DNA from: Paralichthys olivaceus
Taxonomy: Eukaryota > Chordata > Actinopteri > Pleuronectiformes > Paralichthyidae
DNA: 64,000 nt
Direction of reading: 5' to 3'
Assembly: GCF_024713975.1 (NCBI RefSeq)
Contig: NC_091107.1
Location: 11,893,501 to 11,957,500, forward strand
Shown: positions 60,541 to 64,000 of the stretch, piece after piece
Numbering within the stretch: position 1 is the stretch's first letter
Layout: each line of letters opens with the position of its first letter
Position numbers and translations under genes: made by a program
The notes under the pieces: model-generated
The model's database searches: none
Told to the model about the DNA's origin: nothing
Seen by the model: the letters and a program-made list of their open reading frames with translations, nothing else

Positions 60541-60860
60541 TATATGTATATATATGTATCATTATATGTGTATATACACACGAGTGTGGAAAGGGTTTAT
60601 ATTATTATATTGAATTTTCAGACATAGATATGTGTACACATTCATACATATAAGACATTGAAATTTCAGTCGGACATTTTTAACTACATGAACATATGTC
60701 TACTGACATACTTGTGAGATATTGAAATTTCAGACATACTAGCCTATATCTAGATGTACATGGTCCATGAAGATATTTATATCTACGTACATGGTAGGGT
60801 ACATGTGCTACCATGCAGAAATATATGTATATATTTGTCTAGCTGTCTGAAATTTCAATA
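60541..60860. repeat. AT-rich block with direct and inverted copies of 'atattgaaatttcagacat'
   Basis: Forward copies lie near 60608, 60655 and 60718, and a reverse-complement copy (CTGTCTGAAATTTCAATATCTTA) is at about 60843-60865. (TA)n-like sequence surrounds them. The block abuts MITE copy 2. Confidence 0.7.
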
Positions 60861-60889
60861 TCTTATATCTGCAAGCTTGTTCACACTAT

Positions 60890-61263
60890 TTAAAGGTACA
60901 GTGTGTAGAATTTTGTGATATCTAGTGTTGAAATTGCATGTTGCAGCTGAACACCCCTCACCTCACTCTCTCCTTCCAAACATGAAGAAGAAACTGTGGT
61001 AGCCTTTAATTGTCATAAGATCTCAAAAGGTGTTTAGTTTGTCCAGTCTGGACTAATGTAAAAAACATGGTGGCCTCCGTAGAGAGGACTCCCTTGAAGT
61101 AAATATAAAGTATTTAAATATAAAGTAGCTTTTCTGGGCTAAAGAAAACTACAATTCATACAATTTAGATGAAACGAACTAGTGAAAACATCATGAGGAT
61201 TATTCTGCATTAAATTTCTGCCAATAGATCCCTTCACCTAAATCTTACACACTGGACCTTTAA
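60890..61263 (+). mobile_element. TTAA-flanked MITE, copy 2
   Basis: 374 bp including TTAA at both ends, same orientation as copy 1. Left end AGGTACAGTGTGTAGAATTT; the reverse complement of the right end is AGGTCCAGTGTGTAAGATTT, so the inverted ends differ at only a few of 20 positions. It carries an internal stretch (ccttccaaacatgaagaag) missing from copy 1. Confidence 0.82.
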
Positions 61264-61600
61264 ATACTGTTTACATGGAATTGTTATTCTTTTCTATTCC
61301 CTCATGTTTATATTTGTTTTATTTTATCGTATCTTATACACATACATTTAGTATGCAGGAGTATTTATTATGTATTTTGTGCATCTATGTAGACATAAAA
61401 TAAAAGGCATGAAATATAACAGTTACAATAGCCTATATTAATTATAATGTGGAAGCTATAAAAGGTATAAGATTGAGACATAAAAAAGACTTAGCTTCAT
61501 GATCATGTGTCATGAGCCGTGCGATCAGTTTAGTTTATTGCTCTTGCCTCTTAATCTCTGCTCCTTTAAATAGTGCTCTCCCTATGCCAGAGCGTGCTCG

Positions 61601-61601
<1 letters not shown>

Positions 61602-61666
<65 letters not shown>
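61602..61666. repeat. (CA)n microsatellite
   Basis: About 65 bases of pure CA, between MITE copies 2 and 3. Confidence 0.95.
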
Positions 61667-61668
<2 letters not shown>

Positions 61669-61849
61669 GCCTCCCCATCACCCTTTACAATGAAACTAGG
61701 TCAGTGTTTTCACTCGCACTCATACCCAGAACCCCAAGCCCCTGAGAAAAACAGTCAGAGTCAGTGAGTCAGCCAAAACTCAACAAACTAAAATGATCAG
61801 TTGTCGATCATCAAGTCAATTAATTTGTAAAACAAACTGATTTCATGCT

Positions 61850-62203
61850 TTAAAGGTTCAGTGAGTAAGATTTAGGTGAAAGGGATCTATTGGCAGAAAT
61901 CATGATATTTTCATTAGTTTGTTTCATCTAATATGAATTGTAGTTTTCTTTATCCCAGAAAAGGCCCTTTATATGTAAATACTTTATATTTTCATCGAGG
62001 GGGTCCGCTCTATGGAGGCCGCCTTTTTTTTTTTACATTAGTCCAGATTGGACAAACTAAACATCTTTTGAGTTTTTATGATAGGTCAAGTTCACCACAG
62101 GTTCTTTTCATGTTTGGAAGGGGAGGGTGAGTTGAGAGGTGTTCAGCTGCGACATACAATTTCAACACTAGATACAACAAAATTGTACACACTGTACCTT
62201 TAA
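61850..62203 (-). mobile_element. TTAA-flanked MITE, copy 3 (inverted)
   Basis: 354 bp including TTAA at both ends, opposite orientation to copies 1 and 2. Left end AGGTTCAGTGAGTAAGATTT; the right end's reverse complement is AGGTACAGTGTGTACAATTT. With copy 2 it forms a large inverted repeat with a spacer of about 590 bp. Confidence 0.82.
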
Positions 62204-62640
62204 TTGTTTTATTTGTTTGAACTTACCATCTCTTCTACAAGCTCCAGTGCTTGTTCTGACAATATTTCCTTCACTTCCTCTGCCAGTCATTTCCTTGACT
62301 TGTTTGCAGCAGCCTCTCTACTTCTCTGATTTCCAAAAAAGCCCATGACTCCATGTCTCTGGACCTGCGGTATCGAGGTCCCGCCAAGGCACATACTTAG
62401 CCAATAGCGAGTCTGTCTCAGCTGTTAATCATGACATTTCTTTATTCCATCAAATAACTCATTAAGACCAAAATAATCACGAACAAACATTAGTGTGATA
62501 AGAACTATGGAGGAGGAGGGGTTTATTACGTATACTGCAGCCAGCCAAAATGGGGGGCGATTTAGATGCTTTGCTTTACTTTGGGGGAGCTGTCACGTCG
62601 TCAATCTTTATATAAAGTCAATTGTCCTGAGCAGAGAATA

Positions 62641-62935
62641 GTTATTCTGTCTCTTCAGTGACTTCCACTCAAGTCCCACATCGTTTACAAAATCCTCCTC
62701 CTCACCTATAAATCCCTTGCTCTGGTCCCCAAGACCTCCTTCAGCCTTATACTCAGTCCAGAAACCAATGGTGCTTGGACACAGGTCTTTTCATCAGCCT
62801 AAGGACCTTTGGTGACAGGGAATTCAGTGTGGCACACCCCCACCCTCTGGAAGTCTCTCCTGGCAGATATTCACAATGCCCCATCTTTCAACACAACTTT
62901 TCTAAACCCATTTAGTCACAATCTTTTGACCAATA
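62641..62935 (+). mobile_element. LINE reverse transcriptase C-terminal remnant
   Basis: Translation with frame slips gives LPLKSHIVYKILLLTYKSLA, then TPTLWKSLLADIHNAPSFN. This is the pattern of the end of fish non-LTR reverse transcriptases (WLPV..R..FK.LLLTYK...PTLWNSLP..IR). Internal stops (for example SSA*GPL) show it is dead. Confidence 0.6.
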
Positions 62936-62939
62936 GATG

Positions 62940-64000
62940 TATTATCTCCAGCTAGCAATATTAGTTTCTGCTGTTGGTTTTTTTAGTTTTATTTCCTCTT
63001 CCCAGGAGTTTTTGTGTTTCCCCCCTCACCATTGGTTTGTTTGTTTGTTGGTTGGGTGGTTTGTCGGCGGTTGGGCAAAATCTACCAGATGGATTCCCAT
63101 GAAACTCTGTGGAAGGATGGGACATGGGCCAAGAAAGACCTCATTAAATTCTTTTACAGATCCAGACAATGGGGTGGAACCAGGAACTCTTTATACTTAA
63201 TTTAACAGTGTGAAGGGAACAATTTGGTTTTATTTTCATGCTCAAATGACTCTCAAATAGTTACGGGTGTAAATTGGCTCCAGCTCCAAATGACAATTAG
63301 TAAACATGACACTTTTCTACGTTGTGATGTCTTTCATAACACACAAACACTGTAACTTAAACAATCTACGACACTGGAAACATTTATAAAAGTATTTAAT
63401 ATATGGATGAACAAATTTGTGGACAGTTAACAATCAAGTAAAAAAAATCTGAACTAAAATACGGTTGCGGATCCAGTTAAAATTGATTGTTACTGTCACA
63501 AGCCGAGGTTGCATAATAAAAACAGGTTGTACTGTGACTGTGAAACCATTTATAGCAACGAGTAACATCTGAAATGTGAGACATGACTCACGTCTAAAGT
63601 TGTTTTGCTCTGAACCGCAGACAGCCGAGCTTCTTGTTCACTCCAGTTATTGGTGGAGGAGTCTGTCAATCCCAAGATACAAGATGTGATTGGACTGCTC
63701 TTCAGTAGGGTATAGGCTAAGCAAAAATCAGGCAGAGACCTTTTCTGAACTTTTTTCAGACCACCAGTATTAGATCGTGATAATGCTGACAAAAATCAAA
63801 GGACTCGCAACTGTGTGTCCAAATGTTTGAAAAGTAAGACCAGCTCTGAAAGACTAGTCTGAATTAGGACTTCAAGTTACGCTGCATTTTTAAAACAGAG
63901 ATTTCCCCTTTCAAAAATTATGTTTCAATGTTTCATAATTTCTTTTCCCCAACATATGCCCAGTAGTTTTCAGATCCTTATTTCACCCTCTAAACATCAT
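62940..64000. other. Right edge: no gene recognised
   Basis: AT-rich DNA. An 80-codon minus-strand frame (63550-63792) has no recognisable domain. No splice-supported exon was found. Confidence 0.5.

Noticed and set aside
61512-61767. Frames with His-Thr repeats
   Set aside because: Translation of the (CA)n microsatellite.
63550-63792. 80-codon minus-strand frame near the right edge
   Set aside because: I examined it as a possible exon of the next gene, but saw no domain or phase-compatible partner in the window.

Overview
The window looks like teleost fish nuclear DNA. It holds spliced vertebrate genes with GT-AG introns, AT-rich non-coding DNA dense in (GT)n, (CA)n, (CT)n and (GATA)n microsatellites, interspersed repeats typical of fish, and a conserved gene order. 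There is no bacterial-style operon, no CRISPR array and no rRNA gene. I joined exons by hand using splice signals, reading phase and remembered protein families; every junction listed keeps frame.

Layout, left to right. (1) 33-4498, +: last ten coding exons of a hephaestin/ceruloplasmin-type multicopper ferroxidase, ending in a hydrophobic tail with no cytoplasmic part. (2) 6.8-19.1 kb, +: slc43a2 (LAT4 neutral amino-acid transporter), complete, 13 coding exons, 593 aa. (3) 21.9-37.7 kb, +: pitpna (phosphatidylinositol transfer protein alpha), complete, 11 coding exons including one of 8 nt, 270 aa, with a spliced 3' UTR. (4) 40.6-47.5 kb, +: inpp5k (inositol polyphosphate 5-phosphatase K), complete, with two alternative first coding exons and two unexplained in-frame cassette candidates, one encoding a membrane segment. 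(5) 49.3-54.5 kb, +: nle1 (Notchless, 60S ribosome assembly), complete, 478 aa. (6) 57.2-60.0 kb, -: slc25a1 (mitochondrial citrate carrier), nine coding exons, convergent with nle1. (7) 60.1-64 kb: no convincing gene, but a cluster of mobile-element copies.

slc43a2-pitpna-inpp5k is the order I recall for human 17p13.3, so this is a conserved vertebrate block. pitpna and inpp5k both act in phosphoinositide metabolism; the other genes share no obvious pathway.

Most noteworthy points: the inpp5k cassette exons at 45118-45144 and 45386-45535 (27 and 150 nt, both frame-preserving, the second coding for a transmembrane helix just before the catalytic PAWTDR motif); the short vertebrate-type inpp5k N-terminus at 40633; splice sites embedded in (GT)n microsatellites in two genes; three copies of a TTAA-flanked inverted-repeat element; a 475-bp inverted-repeat element and a perfect 16-bp hairpin behind slc43a2; and an 81-nt stop-free intron in slc43a2. 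I found no wholly new multi-gene system.
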